This document shows, one piece after another, positions 1 to 7,248 of a stretch of DNA of 17,152 nt. The stretch's first letter is position 1; every line of letters begins with the position of its first letter. A program made the translations under genes and the position numbers. Source of the stretch: Clostridia bacterium (lineage in GTDB: Bacteria > Bacillota > Clostridia > Oscillospirales > Ruminococcaceae); contig JAGKVC010000058.1 in assembly GCA_021152595.1 (NCBI GenBank), positions 1-17,152 on the forward strand, in the 5' to 3' direction. The notes below the pieces were generated by a model. It ran no database searches and had not been told where the DNA came from. It was given only the letters and a program-made list of their open reading frames with translations.

Positions 1-56
1 TGTTTTCGCTCAGCATTCTACTCAGCTCCCTTCACCTATATTATACCACATAAATG

Positions 57-86
57 CGAAAAAGCCCAGCTTTCGCTGGACTTTTT
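57..86 (-). terminator. Second (distal) rho-independent terminator of the dockerin gene
   Basis: Read on the minus strand this is an 8-bp stem (AGTCCAGC, loop GAAA, GCTGGGCT, one G-U pair) followed by five U. The pairing is complete only as minus-strand RNA, because the plus strand has a C-A mismatch. That orients it as a backup terminator for the leucine-rich dockerin gene. The T tract on the other side could give weak plus-strand termination too. Confidence 0.7.
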
Positions 87-99
87 CGACAGGCTGAAA

Positions 100-130
100 G
101 CATCTCCCGAATCACACGGGAGATGCTTTT
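100..130 (-). terminator. Proximal terminator of the dockerin gene
   Basis: A perfect 10-bp inverted repeat (GCATCTCCCG / CGGGAGATGC) with a 7-base loop sits 13 bases past the stop codon of the dockerin gene. On the minus strand it is followed by only a short U tract (TTTC). On the plus strand it is followed by TTTT, so it may work in both directions. With the hairpin at 57-86 it makes a tandem terminator. Confidence 0.75.
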
Positions 131-142
131 GCATATTCAGAA

Positions 143-1291
143 TTATTTGTTCTCAAAGATGTACAGCTTCAGTGCGCTGAGATCCGCAGAGGTCAGCTTG
201 CCGTCGCTGTTCATGTCGCCTGCCTGCCAGTCCGCCAGCGTGGTGTTCGGCTTGGTCAGCAGCCAGTTCAGCAGCAGGGATGCATCGCTCTTGTCGCATT
301 TGCCGTCCTTGTTGATGTCGCCGCGAACCTCCTCCACATCACTCGGACCGCCGTTCGGATCAAAGACCATTTTCGCACGCTTGAGGAACGGATCATCCGC
401 ATCCTTATCGACCTTGTTCCATGTATCCTCGGTGCCATAGAATGTGATCGTTGCGGTACTTTCATTATCACAGAATGCTCTGACGTCGATCGACTTCAGA
501 TTGCCGGAGATCTTGATATCCTTGATCTTGTTGCAGGCTGCAAATACGCCGAAATCAATATGCTCTGCGCCGTTCAGCTCAGCGGAGACCAGATTATCAC
601 AGTACCAGAATGTGCTTGCATTGATCTCCTTGACGCTTGCCGGAATGACAACAGATGTCACATCCTTGTTCTTCTCAAATGCGCCGTCTGCAACATATTT
701 GACGCTGGAAGGTACGGTGACATCACCCTTGCAGGAGCGGCCGTCCACCAGTGCGCCGTTGATAATAACAAGCGGATCCTTCCTGCGCTGTGCCTCGAGC
801 CACGGTGTTCCGTCAAATGTGAAAGCACCGGTCTTGACCAGATGATCCGGGAAATTGATCTCGGAAAGCGAAGTACACTGCTCAAATGCCTGAAACGCAA
901 CATGCTCCATGCTGTCCGGCAGCGTCAGGGATTTGAGCTGCTTGCAATAGCTGAACGCATACGGTCCGATCTCCGTGACTGTTTCCGGAATCGACAGGCT
1001 TGTGATCTCGCTGAACGAGCCGACTGACATCGTGATCTTCGTAACCGGCAGGCTGTCGATCTCCGCCGGAATTTTCAGATCCTTGACCGACTCCTTGAGG
1101 CTGGAAATCTCGATATGATCGGAATACTTCAAATAATAAAAATCGCTCGTTTCACCATTAACATACGCATCATCCGCATATGCACGGACCGGCTCTGTCA
1201 GCCATGCTTTGTTCTGAACGGCAAGCGGTACGGATGCCGTCAGCATTGCGGCAGCGAGAAATGCAGCCGCTTTGATCGTTTTTTGCTTCAT
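143..1291 (-). CDS. Secreted BspA-like leucine-rich repeat protein with C-terminal type I dockerin
   Basis: The 382-residue product has a signal peptide (MKQK, then a hydrophobic core to about residue 25). About residues 50-320 hold LRR_5/BspA-type repeats of the form 'xxxLxIPxxVxxIgxxAFxxC'. Residues 324-382 form a type I dockerin with two calcium loops (GDINKDGKCDKSD and GDMNSDGKLTSAD), each followed by a hydrophobic helix. By family knowledge, dockerins bind cohesins on a scaffoldin, so the protein is probably exported and docked on a cell-surface or cellulosome-like complex. BspA-like repeats usually mediate binding, and no catalytic domain is visible. The start is fixed by AGGAGGGG four bases upstream. 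It is a single-gene transcript with its own promoter (1356-1384) and tandem terminators (57-130). Domain calls are firm; the ligand is unknown. Confidence 0.93.
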   Translation of the reverse strand: MKQKTIKAAAFLAAAMLTASVPLAVQNKAWLTEPVRAYADDAYVNGETSDFYYLKYSDHIEISSLKESVKDLKIPAEIDSLPVTKITMSVGSFSEITSLSIPETVTEIGPYAFSYCKQLKSLTLPDSMEHVAFQAFEQCTSLSEINFPDHLVKTGAFTFDGTPWLEAQRRKDPLVIINGALVDGRSCKGDVTVPSSVKYVADGAFEKNKDVTSVVIPASVKEINASTFWYCDNLVSAELNGAEHIDFGVFAACNKIKDIKISGNLKSIDVRAFCDNESTATITFYGTEDTWNKVDKDADDPFLKRAKMVFDPNGGPSDVEEVRGDINKDGKCDKSDASLLLNWLLTKPNTTLADWQAGDMNSDGKLTSADLSALKLYIFENK

Positions 1292-1355
1292 GCTACCCCT
1301 CCTAAATTTATAAAACCGTAATGATCAGTCCGCGCCCCCTGCGGACCATAATTTT

Positions 1356-1384
1356 ATTATAACACAGCCGCTCCGGATTGTCAA
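1356..1384 (-). promoter_or_regulatory. Consensus sigma-A-type promoter of the dockerin gene
   Basis: On the minus strand TTGACA (1384-1379) and TATAAT (1361-1356) are separated by exactly 17 bases. Both hexamers match the housekeeping consensus perfectly, and the -10 lies about 64 bases before the dockerin gene start. Such a promoter suggests strong constitutive transcription rather than control by the neighbouring ECF sigma factor. Confidence 0.85.
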
Positions 1385-1425
1385 TGATATATTGCATCTC
1401 ATTTCCGGATTATACGGATCTACGC

Positions 1426-1462
1426 CAAAAACAATCCCCTCTGCGCTGAATGCAGAGGGGAT
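1426..1462 (-). terminator. Terminator of the sigma/anti-sigma operon
   Basis: An 11-bp inverted repeat (ATCCCCTCTGC / GCAGAGGGGAT) with a 7-base loop lies about 20 bases past the anti-sigma stop codon. On the minus strand it is followed by TGTTTTTGG, a U-rich tail. It closes the two-gene operon just before the promoter of the dockerin gene. Confidence 0.85.
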
Positions 1463-1481
1463 AACCCGTTTTGATCAGATT

Positions 1482-3443
1482 TTACTGATCCCTGAATTGT
1501 TCGATCATGCTAAGGAGCTCTTCCCATGTCGGGGGATCCTGCGCATCGGGGGCTTGATAACCGTATTTCTGCAATACCAGACCCATGATATAATCGTATA
1601 CCTTACGGGAGACATTGTCTTCCGCAGAGACCGGTGTCAGCTTCTGTCTCATCGCTTCGTAGGTCAGGTACTTCTCATAGCAATCCTGAATCCGTACCTC
1701 TTCTTCATATGGAGAAAGCGACTCCCAGTCGTCTGTATGCGCCCACATATATTCATCGTTTGTCAGCATCAGGAATTCTTCGTAGGTCGGCACAGCACTC
1801 AGACCAAGCTGTGTCCAGTCGATCTGATCTTTCGCAGCTTCCCAGTTTGCCGCCTGATACTGCTGCTCCAGTCCGTCATAGTATTCCCTGTTCGCAAGAT
1901 AGCCCTCAACACTGAGTCCGCTGCATCCGCAGTCACGGATCACCGCCCATGTATTTCTGATTGCTTCGCGCTCATTATCATAAAGCGGCAAACAGGGGTA
2001 AGCAGACGGATCACTCATCACGCCGGGAGGCGGCAGAATATCCGCACGCGCCAGCAGCTCTTCTGACAGCGGCAGCATATCCAGCACGTTTTCTTTGTCC
2101 GCTTTCCAGATGACCTCGGCCATCAGATGATCTGCGGCTGTGATTCTGCCGTCATAATCAAAATCGCCGCCATAGACTGTTTCTGTATCAATACCGTCCA
2201 CCTGACAGAATGCATCAAACAGATATCTGTCATACGCGCCATAGCTGCCGGCACGGAAGCCGGAGTATTCACAGACCTCAAAGCGATTTGAGTCAAAATT
2301 GAACTGTTCACGGAAAAGCGGAACTGTTTTGCCGTTCTCCAGATTGGACAGCGAGAACAGATAATCGGCATAGCCGACATTATTCAGCTCGACCGCAACA
2401 ACATCCTCAGATGCGCCTGAGAACCTGCTGCTCGCTTCATCTAATCCGTTATCCGCAACCGCTTTGATCTCAAAGCTGCCCTTTGCACTGCGCGGAATCA
2501 TAAATTTGATTTCTCTGGTCAGCTTGTTTTCCTCTGTCAGGAAATGGAATTGCGTCCGGTGACCGGAATCCCACGGCATGATTTTTGACACATCCACATG
2601 GGTGATCTCTGTTAATGCAGCATCCGCACTGTCCGTAACGGATTCAACCTTTTGCTTGTCATAGTTCACGCGGAATTTGCTGAATACAGCCTCAGCTCCG
2701 GTTTTCTCTCTGACAAGCACAGCATCGTAATCCACGGTACCGGTTCCTTCCGCAAGCACGACCATACCCATTTCAACTTCTTCCATATCCGGATCGAAGG
2801 TCGGACCGGTAAAGCGGAGCTTGCCGTTTTCCCGCAGCTCCATATGATAGTTTCCGATTACACCGTAATCCAGAAGCTTCTCAAATACAATCTGTAACTG
2901 AACCGGCTTCTTCGTCTCTCCGGATGTTTTGGCGGCTGTGGTCGTTGTTGTGACCGGTGCGGTTGTTTTTTTCGTCGTACTAGTTGTCGTATTCTTTTTT
3001 GTCGTTTTACCGGAAGGTGCCGCCGCTGTGACTGCGTGTGCGGTTCCCTTTCCGGCTTTTTCTGCAAGCGCGGCAACCGAGGTAACAACCTGCGGCTTTT
3101 CCGCTTTAGAGGAGATGTCTGTCACAGAGGGCGTCTCCGTTGTTCCGGCTTCTTTCGCTTCGGATCTCGTGGTTTCGGATTCCGCTGCTTCAGGTGCCGT
3201 TGTTTCGGATTCCGTCATTTCTGCGACCTCGGATTCTGCCGTGCTGCTCTGCTCTGTCATACCGATATTGTGGATCCGGAATCCGACAACTGCTGTCAGG
3301 CAGGCAGCCGCCGCGGTCATTCCGGTGATGATCCGGATTTTACTCCGCTTTGACGGTACGACACCTGCAGCGCGGGCGTCAGCTTCCTGAATGTATTTAT
3401 CATCCAGACGCATTGCAGCTTCAAGCAGATCTTTTGATGTCAT
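1482..3443 (-). CDS. Membrane anti-sigma factor with extracellular sensor region and one dockerin-like loop
   Basis: The product is 653 residues from ATG at 3443. A TTG at 3449 is in frame but sits directly against the AGGAGGG site, whereas the ATG is six bases away and overlaps the sigma stop as ATGA. The short cytoplasmic N-terminus (KDLLEAAMRLDDKYIQEAD) resembles the helix found at the start of many clostridial ECF anti-sigma factors. One membrane segment follows at about 37-56, then a long Thr/Glu/Ser/Lys linker (62-180) and a large outer region ending in a Tyr/Glu-rich part. No ZAS zinc motif is seen. Around residues 424-445 lies one dockerin-like calcium loop (DFDYDGRITAAD). It probably holds the upstream-encoded sigma factor at the membrane and releases it on an outside signal; the signal is unknown. 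Role inferred mainly from context and topology. Confidence 0.8.
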   Translation of the reverse strand: MTSKDLLEAAMRLDDKYIQEADARAAGVVPSKRSKIRIITGMTAAAACLTAVVGFRIHNIGMTEQSSTAESEVAEMTESETTAPEAAESETTRSEAKEAGTTETPSVTDISSKAEKPQVVTSVAALAEKAGKGTAHAVTAAAPSGKTTKKNTTTSTTKKTTAPVTTTTTAAKTSGETKKPVQLQIVFEKLLDYGVIGNYHMELRENGKLRFTGPTFDPDMEEVEMGMVVLAEGTGTVDYDAVLVREKTGAEAVFSKFRVNYDKQKVESVTDSADAALTEITHVDVSKIMPWDSGHRTQFHFLTEENKLTREIKFMIPRSAKGSFEIKAVADNGLDEASSRFSGASEDVVAVELNNVGYADYLFSLSNLENGKTVPLFREQFNFDSNRFEVCEYSGFRAGSYGAYDRYLFDAFCQVDGIDTETVYGGDFDYDGRITAADHLMAEVIWKADKENVLDMLPLSEELLARADILPPPGVMSDPSAYPCLPLYDNEREAIRNTWAVIRDCGCSGLSVEGYLANREYYDGLEQQYQAANWEAAKDQIDWTQLGLSAVPTYEEFLMLTNDEYMWAHTDDWESLSPYEEEVRIQDCYEKYLTYEAMRQKLTPVSAEDNVSRKVYDYIMGLVLQKYGYQAPDAQDPPTWEELLSMIEQFRDQ

Positions 3444-3997
3444 ATCCAACCCTCCTTTTTCAGATAAGTTTTGAGCTTGTTTCGGGTGCGCATCAGTGAG
3501 ATTTTGACCTTGCTGGTTGAAATACCGAATTTGTCTGCGATCTCACTGATCGGTGTCAGTCTTGTATAGCGCTCTACAAAAATCGTCCGTGCATCTGCGG
3601 AGATACCGTCGAGGAATCTTCCGATCGCATCGCGCAGGAGCTTGGCATCCACCTGCTGCTCCGGATTGTCCTTGGAAGCGATACATTCAGAAAGCTCATC
3701 CAGCGCCGCAGGATATTCACCGTCGCCGCGCTTATTCGCATTCCGCGCTGCAAGCAGATCCAGCGAACAATTTTTAACCGCCGATGAAAGATATGCAAAC
3801 AGGCGTTCCGGTCTTGCAGGCGGGATCGAATCCCAGACCTTCAGCCACATATCATTGACAGCTTCCTCAGCATCCTCGCGCCGGCGCAGAATTTGCAGCG
3901 CAATTTTGAAGCATCCGTTTTCATATTGCTTTTTTGCCGCTTCGATTGCACGTTCATCGCGTGCTGCGAACAGATCCAGTATCTGCGTGTCAGTCAT
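3440..3997 (-). CDS. ECF-type RNA polymerase sigma-70 family factor
   Basis: The 185-residue protein has region 2 (about 15-85; RRREDAEEAVNDMWLKVWDSI and the -10-contacting FAYLSSAVKN segment) and region 4 (about 118-180). Region 4 ends in a helix-turn-helix (EIADKFGISTSKVKISLMRT) that would contact the -35 element. Regions 1 and 3 are absent, and the length is typical of ECF factors. The start has GAGGAGGT about 9 bases upstream. The stop overlaps the anti-sigma start by ATGA, so the two proteins are made together, as is usual for ECF/anti-sigma pairs. Repeated GTTACA-containing boxes upstream (4044-4154) may be part of an autoregulated promoter. The regulon is unknown; surface polysaccharide or dockerin proteins are a guess. 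Confidence 0.93.
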   Translation of the reverse strand: MTDTQILDLFAARDERAIEAAKKQYENGCFKIALQILRRREDAEEAVNDMWLKVWDSIPPARPERLFAYLSSAVKNCSLDLLAARNANKRGDGEYPAALDELSECIASKDNPEQQVDAKLLRDAIGRFLDGISADARTIFVERYTRLTPISEIADKFGISTSKVKISLMRTRNKLKTYLKKEGWI

Positions 3998-4043
3998 CGG
4001 GCACCACCTCCTCGTCTATTCACTGAAACAAGGGCAAGTTGTT

Positions 4044-4154
4044 GTTCGGGTTACAGGCTGCATGTTTCAGTTTCCATTATCAAATTCCGGAATCTGATCA
4101 CCGCCTTCATGACGGTTCACTTAAAATAACGGAAAACATGCAGTTCAGGTTACA
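4044..4154 (-). repeat. Paired 12-bp boxes plus inverted 10-mer upstream of the sigma gene
   Basis: GTTCGGGTTACA (4044-4055) and GTTCAGGTTACA (4143-4154) are direct repeats, 11 of 12 identical, with starts 99 bases apart. Next to them CTGCATGTTT (4058-4067) recurs inverted as AAACATGCAG (4134-4143). On the minus strand the boxes read TGTAACC(C/T)GAAC, with GAAC/AAC cores like those at ECF -35 elements. They may be regulator or sigma binding sites. Confidence 0.45.
4128..4154 (-). promoter_or_regulatory. Candidate ECF-type promoter of the sigma/anti-sigma operon
   Basis: On the minus strand TGTAAC (4154-4149) is followed after 17 bases by CGTT (4131-4128). The layout resembles the TGAAAC-N16/17-CGTA pattern of SigW-type ECF promoters, and autoregulation is common in that group. 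The leader would be about 120 bases. The second box (4044-4055) lacks a matching -10, so this is tentative. Confidence 0.25.
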
Positions 4155-4408
4155 TCTTTTTTCCACTTCGCAGTCATTATAGCAAATTAACCGTGAAATT
4201 TCAACCCTCATCGCGAAATTGCGATGTTTTCGGGCATTTTCATCGGTCAGGTTTGCTGATTGGTCAACAACCGGTCAACTTTGATGTTCCTGAATATTCA
4301 TCTGACCGCCGCCTTTCTGATTGCGACGGCGCATACTGTCTGTTTCATTATACCTCCGTTTCCGACAGCGAATATATCACCATGAAATATTACACAGGAG
4401 GGCTTTAT

Positions 4409-4615
4409 ATGGGATTGTTTTGTACTTCCACACAGATTTACACGCCAATCATTTCATCCCCCAGCCAATTTGCCAATCTGTTTTGCCAAAAAATGCTGAA
4501 AGAAGGATACGTAATTTGCGACAGCGATGAAAGTGAGATTTCGTATATTTTACGATTTGCAGACGGCTGCAAATGGGTGACCGTAATTTCGGATGCCTAT
4601 GTTTATAAGGAATAA
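4409..4615 (+). CDS. Small hypothetical protein, probable N-terminal remnant of a longer clostridial protein
   Basis: The start ATG at 4409 has AGGAGGG six bases upstream. The open frame extends further upstream (to about 4193) but has no ribosome site or protein-like character there. The 68-residue product has the pattern MGLFC..QIY....., then FCQKM.KEGYVICDSDE and a FADGCKWVT motif. This recalls the N-terminus of longer uncharacterised proteins of gut Clostridia, so the gene may be cut short by the stop at 4613. The frame one base over (from 4611) stays open to about 4760 but was not recognised. No signal peptide or membrane segment is seen. It is the only plus-strand gene in the left half and is followed by a good terminator, so it may still be expressed. 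Function unknown. Confidence 0.55.
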   Translation: MGLFCTSTQIYTPIISSPSQFANLFCQKMLKEGYVICDSDESEISYILRFADGCKWVTVISDAYVYKE

Positions 4616-4697
4616 CGGCACACTTGTTCACGCTAAAGAGGGTGATTTCTATGTGCTGCCGGATATTGGGCGGAATCATGCTTCGGTTTTTAATAAT

Positions 4698-4731
4698 AAA
4701 GCGGCAAACCATACTGGTCTGCCGCTTTTCT
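4698..4731 (+). terminator. Terminator of the small plus-strand gene
   Basis: AAGCGGCA (4699-4706) pairs with TGCCGCTT (4720-4727), and the loop contains a further ACCA-TAC-TGGT stem, giving a long hairpin followed by TTTT on the plus strand. It lies about 85 bases past the stop codon at 4615. That gap suggests the original gene was longer. Confidence 0.75.
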
Positions 4732-4835
4732 GCTATTTAGTCTCTCCTCGGGCTAAATAAAACCCTCGTAGTATCGACAAACATATCTGATACAATCCTC
4801 CTTCTGCGATTCAATGGACAGCGAATTGTTATCCC

Positions 4836-4858
4836 TGTCCGCTACGGAACGGCGGACA
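4836..4858 (-). terminator. Weak hairpin downstream of the zinc-ribbon membrane protein gene
   Basis: A 7-bp GC-rich inverted repeat (TGTCCGC / GCGGACA, 9-base loop) lies 17 bases past the stop codon at 4875. It has no U tract on the minus strand (AGGGATAAC follows), so intrinsic termination here is uncertain. Confidence 0.3.
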
Positions 4859-4874
4859 TAGATCGCAGAATATC

Positions 4875-6116
4875 TTATTTTGCCGGTTCTGCCGGACGCT
4901 GCTCCTTGGGCTTGCGTTCTGTGCGGACAAAATGATCCTGCGAATACACCAGCCGCACCTGCTTGTCCATATAGTCATTCGCCTGCGATGCATTGTGAAC
5001 CGGACGCATACTGCCCTTTCCGCCGAAAAATACAATCAGCGCGAGAATCAGCGCAGCGATCACAGCGACCGGAATGCTCTTCATCAGCAGCCAGAGCAGG
5101 ATACCCGGAATGATCGCGGCGAGTGCGGTCACAATGCCGAGCTTTGCGTAATTGACCGGCAGATCGCCCGTAAATTTTCCGGTCTGTGCGTTCATGGCAA
5201 AGCTCCACTGTTTGCCGTTCCAGCTGGTTGTCAGATACCAGACAGGCAGCAGCGCATATTTCTTCTTTGTGTAATTGACGGTGAAGTTTCCGCGCTTTTC
5301 GTGAACCTCATTGTGCTTGACAGTTGCCTGTGTTTTCGATTTTGCGGTTGAGATGACGCGCTTTTCGGCACGCTCCAGATCATCGTCGCCCTCGACATCG
5401 AATTTTTCCGCGAGAAATCCCGGCAGATACATCATATTGAACGGTTTGAGCTCGTCAAATCTGAACGGCTCGACCGAATCCATGATTGCATCCGGCATCC
5501 GCTTTGATGCATCCGCAGGCACATTCTCAAAGGAGATTGTGCCGCGGCGTTCTGCACGGTAAATGCGGCGGATTGTCTCTGTCGGCGTATCTTCCTTATC
5601 CGCGGCTTCATATTCCGCGTCGATTGTGACCGCACCGTCAAAAAGCCAGAACGGCACATACACGCCCTGAATTTCATCGACCTGATTGCCGTCCAGAAAT
5701 GCTTTCGGCAGCAGCTTTTTCTTTTCGTAGTATTCCTTATACTTCTCCATTGCCTGCTGCTTGTTGAATGCAAACGGGATTACGAAATCCGGCTTTGCTG
5801 CGCCGGTAAACTGCGCCTCCATGATCGTTGGATTGCCGCAGTACGGGCAGCGCGATGCACCCGTATTCTCATCGGCAAGGATCTCCGCGCCGCAGGTGTT
5901 GCAGGAATATGCCTTCATATCGTCGGCATCGCTGCCCCAGTCGCTGCCGGATTGCTTTGCAGTCTCCTGCGATTCCTGCTCGCTGAAAAACGCCGCGCAT
6001 TCCTCCTGTGTGAATACAGAATCGCAGAACATACACTTCAGTTTTCCGGCTGCCGGATCAAATTCCATCGTGCCGCCGCAGTTCGGGCAGCACATCTGCG
6101 TTGAATTCTGTGCCAT
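4875..6116 (-). CDS. Zinc-ribbon membrane protein (TFIIB-type zinc ribbons, two membrane segments)
   Basis: The 413-residue protein has two zinc ribbons: CPNC...CMFC at residues 10-31 and CNTC...CPYC at about 72-93. A long middle region rich in aromatic and charged residues follows (FWLFDG.V..DAEYEA, KKYALLPVWYL). Two adjacent membrane segments occupy about 325-366, and the tail is basic and Glu-rich. Similar 'zinc ribbon plus C-terminal membrane hairpin' proteins are common in Firmicutes and mostly uncharacterised; some are annotated as TFIIB-type zinc-ribbon or replication-restart helicase-like proteins, which the sequence here does not support. The start codon overlaps the preceding lipoprotein stop as TAATG, with GGAGGAAA upstream, so it is translationally coupled. 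Likely a cytoplasm-facing membrane protein; function unknown. Confidence 0.85.
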   Translation of the reverse strand: MAQNSTQMCCPNCGGTMEFDPAAGKLKCMFCDSVFTQEECAAFFSEQESQETAKQSGSDWGSDADDMKAYSCNTCGAEILADENTGASRCPYCGNPTIMEAQFTGAAKPDFVIPFAFNKQQAMEKYKEYYEKKKLLPKAFLDGNQVDEIQGVYVPFWLFDGAVTIDAEYEAADKEDTPTETIRRIYRAERRGTISFENVPADASKRMPDAIMDSVEPFRFDELKPFNMMYLPGFLAEKFDVEGDDDLERAEKRVISTAKSKTQATVKHNEVHEKRGNFTVNYTKKKYALLPVWYLTTSWNGKQWSFAMNAQTGKFTGDLPVNYAKLGIVTALAAIIPGILLWLLMKSIPVAVIAALILALIVFFGGKGSMRPVHNASQANDYMDKQVRLVYSQDHFVRTERKPKEQRPAEPAK

Positions 6117-7183
6117 TATGATTTCCTCCGTTCATTCAGTATTTTAATTTTGCTGTCTGTACACATCGGGTCATAGGTCGATTCACTGAGATATACTTTG
6201 AATGATTGCTGCACACCGGTCATTTCCGGAATAAAGGTGATCTCACAGTCCGGTTTTCCCGATGCATTGCAGGCGAGAATGAACGGTGTATCCTCTGCGC
6301 TTTGAAAGACAAGACCAAGCGGATCACCGGTCTGCGGATCAAAGTTCAGCACCCTGATTGCTGTTTTCTGACCGGTCGGGCGCGGAATAATCATCCAAAG
6401 CTCAGATGCCCCCTTGGCACCGCCGACCGGTGAGACATAATTCTCCTCCGGAATATCTGTGAGAAAGGGGTACTTCTCTGCGATTCCGGCATTGACCGGC
6501 AGCTTCAGCGCGCCCTTGATGCAGTATGGATCAAAATCTTCGTCATCATTCATCTGACCGAGATACAATGCGGCACCTCCGCAGTCTCCGAAATCAATAC
6601 AATTCAGTGCAGCATCAGAAATAGCGGCAGTTGATTCCAGTTCAACCGGATTCCCGTCCTCATCTGTGCCCTTGAGATCGTGATAATCCACATAGTAATA
6701 TGCATAATCCAGCGGGCGGAATTCCTCAATATCATAGAGGTGTATCGTCAGAAGATTCCCCTCCAGCTTTTCTGCCTCTGCATGCTGTACGCTCCTGCCG
6801 GTTTGCTGCAAATAGAATCTTTTGGCAAGGAAAGAGATTCTGTCAAAGTCATAAGGACAGTCTGCCGGAAGCGTGAAATCGTGAACACCGGGCGTCGGGA
6901 GCTTGTTTCCGACAATTTCGCCGTTAAAAGCAGAAGTTGCTGCCGTCATGCTTTCAGCCGTTGATTCCGCAGCTGTGCCGGAAGTTGTCACAGTTTCGGC
7001 TGCTGCGGTTGTGTTTTCAGTTGTTTCAGTCTTCACGGCTGTTGTTTCAATTATCACAGCAGTTGTTTCCTCAGCAATGCTGCTGTTTCCCGTCTGAACC
7101 GCAGGTTCGTTTCCGCAGGCGGTCAGACAGCACACAGTCAGTAAGGCGGGTGTGATTCCGAATACTTTTCTTTGTTTCAACAT
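6116..7183 (-). CDS. Ser/Thr-rich lipoprotein of unknown function
   Basis: From ATG at 7183 the product is 355 residues. The open frame runs further upstream, but this ATG starts a proper lipoprotein signal (MLKQRKVFG, hydrophobic core, lipobox LTAC with Cys23) and has AAAGGG eight bases before it. After the lipidated Cys come about 70 residues of Thr/Ala/Glu/Ser linker, then a globular region with many aromatic residues (YAYYYVDYHDL, LWMIIPRPTG). No enzyme motif was recognised. By lipoprotein rules it should be anchored on the outer face of the membrane. It follows another Ser-rich lipoprotein by 65 bases and overlaps the zinc-ribbon membrane protein by one base, so the three probably form an operon. 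Confidence 0.85.
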   Translation of the reverse strand: MLKQRKVFGITPALLTVCCLTACGNEPAVQTGNSSIAEETTAVIIETTAVKTETTENTTAAAETVTTSGTAAESTAESMTAATSAFNGEIVGNKLPTPGVHDFTLPADCPYDFDRISFLAKRFYLQQTGRSVQHAEAEKLEGNLLTIHLYDIEEFRPLDYAYYYVDYHDLKGTDEDGNPVELESTAAISDAALNCIDFGDCGGAALYLGQMNDDEDFDPYCIKGALKLPVNAGIAEKYPFLTDIPEENYVSPVGGAKGASELWMIIPRPTGQKTAIRVLNFDPQTGDPLGLVFQSAEDTPFILACNASGKPDCEITFIPEMTGVQQSFKVYLSESTYDPMCTDSKIKILNERRKS

Positions 7184-7248
7184 TGCCGTATCCCTTTCTG
7201 AAAGGAGCCGCTGCACAGATGCAACAACTCCTGCTTCATCATGACAGA

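Larger units (their letters stand above)
3998..4408. other. Non-coding stretch between divergent genes
   Basis: About 410 bases separate the minus-strand sigma gene from the plus-strand small gene. The left half holds the sigma ribosome binding site, two direct boxes (4044-4055, 4143-4154), an inverted 10-mer (4058-4067, 4134-4143) and an AT-rich stretch around 4120. The right half (4190-4380) stays open in the plus frame upstream of 4409 but shows no ribosome site or recognisable protein there. It may hold the promoter of the small gene, though no convincing -35/-10 pair was found. Confidence 0.5.

Noticed and set aside
40..45. TATAAT on the minus strand near the left edge
   Set aside because: No recognisable -35 at 15-19 bases and the gene it would serve is outside the window.
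2929..3390. Long plus-strand open frame opposite the anti-sigma linker
   Set aside because: Its Val/Ser-rich composition is the shadow of the Thr/Glu linker read on the other strand; no ribosome site.
4734..4759. TATTTAG/CTAAATA inverted repeat
   Set aside because: AT-rich 7-bp stem without a following U tract; likely chance next to the better hairpin at 4698-4731.
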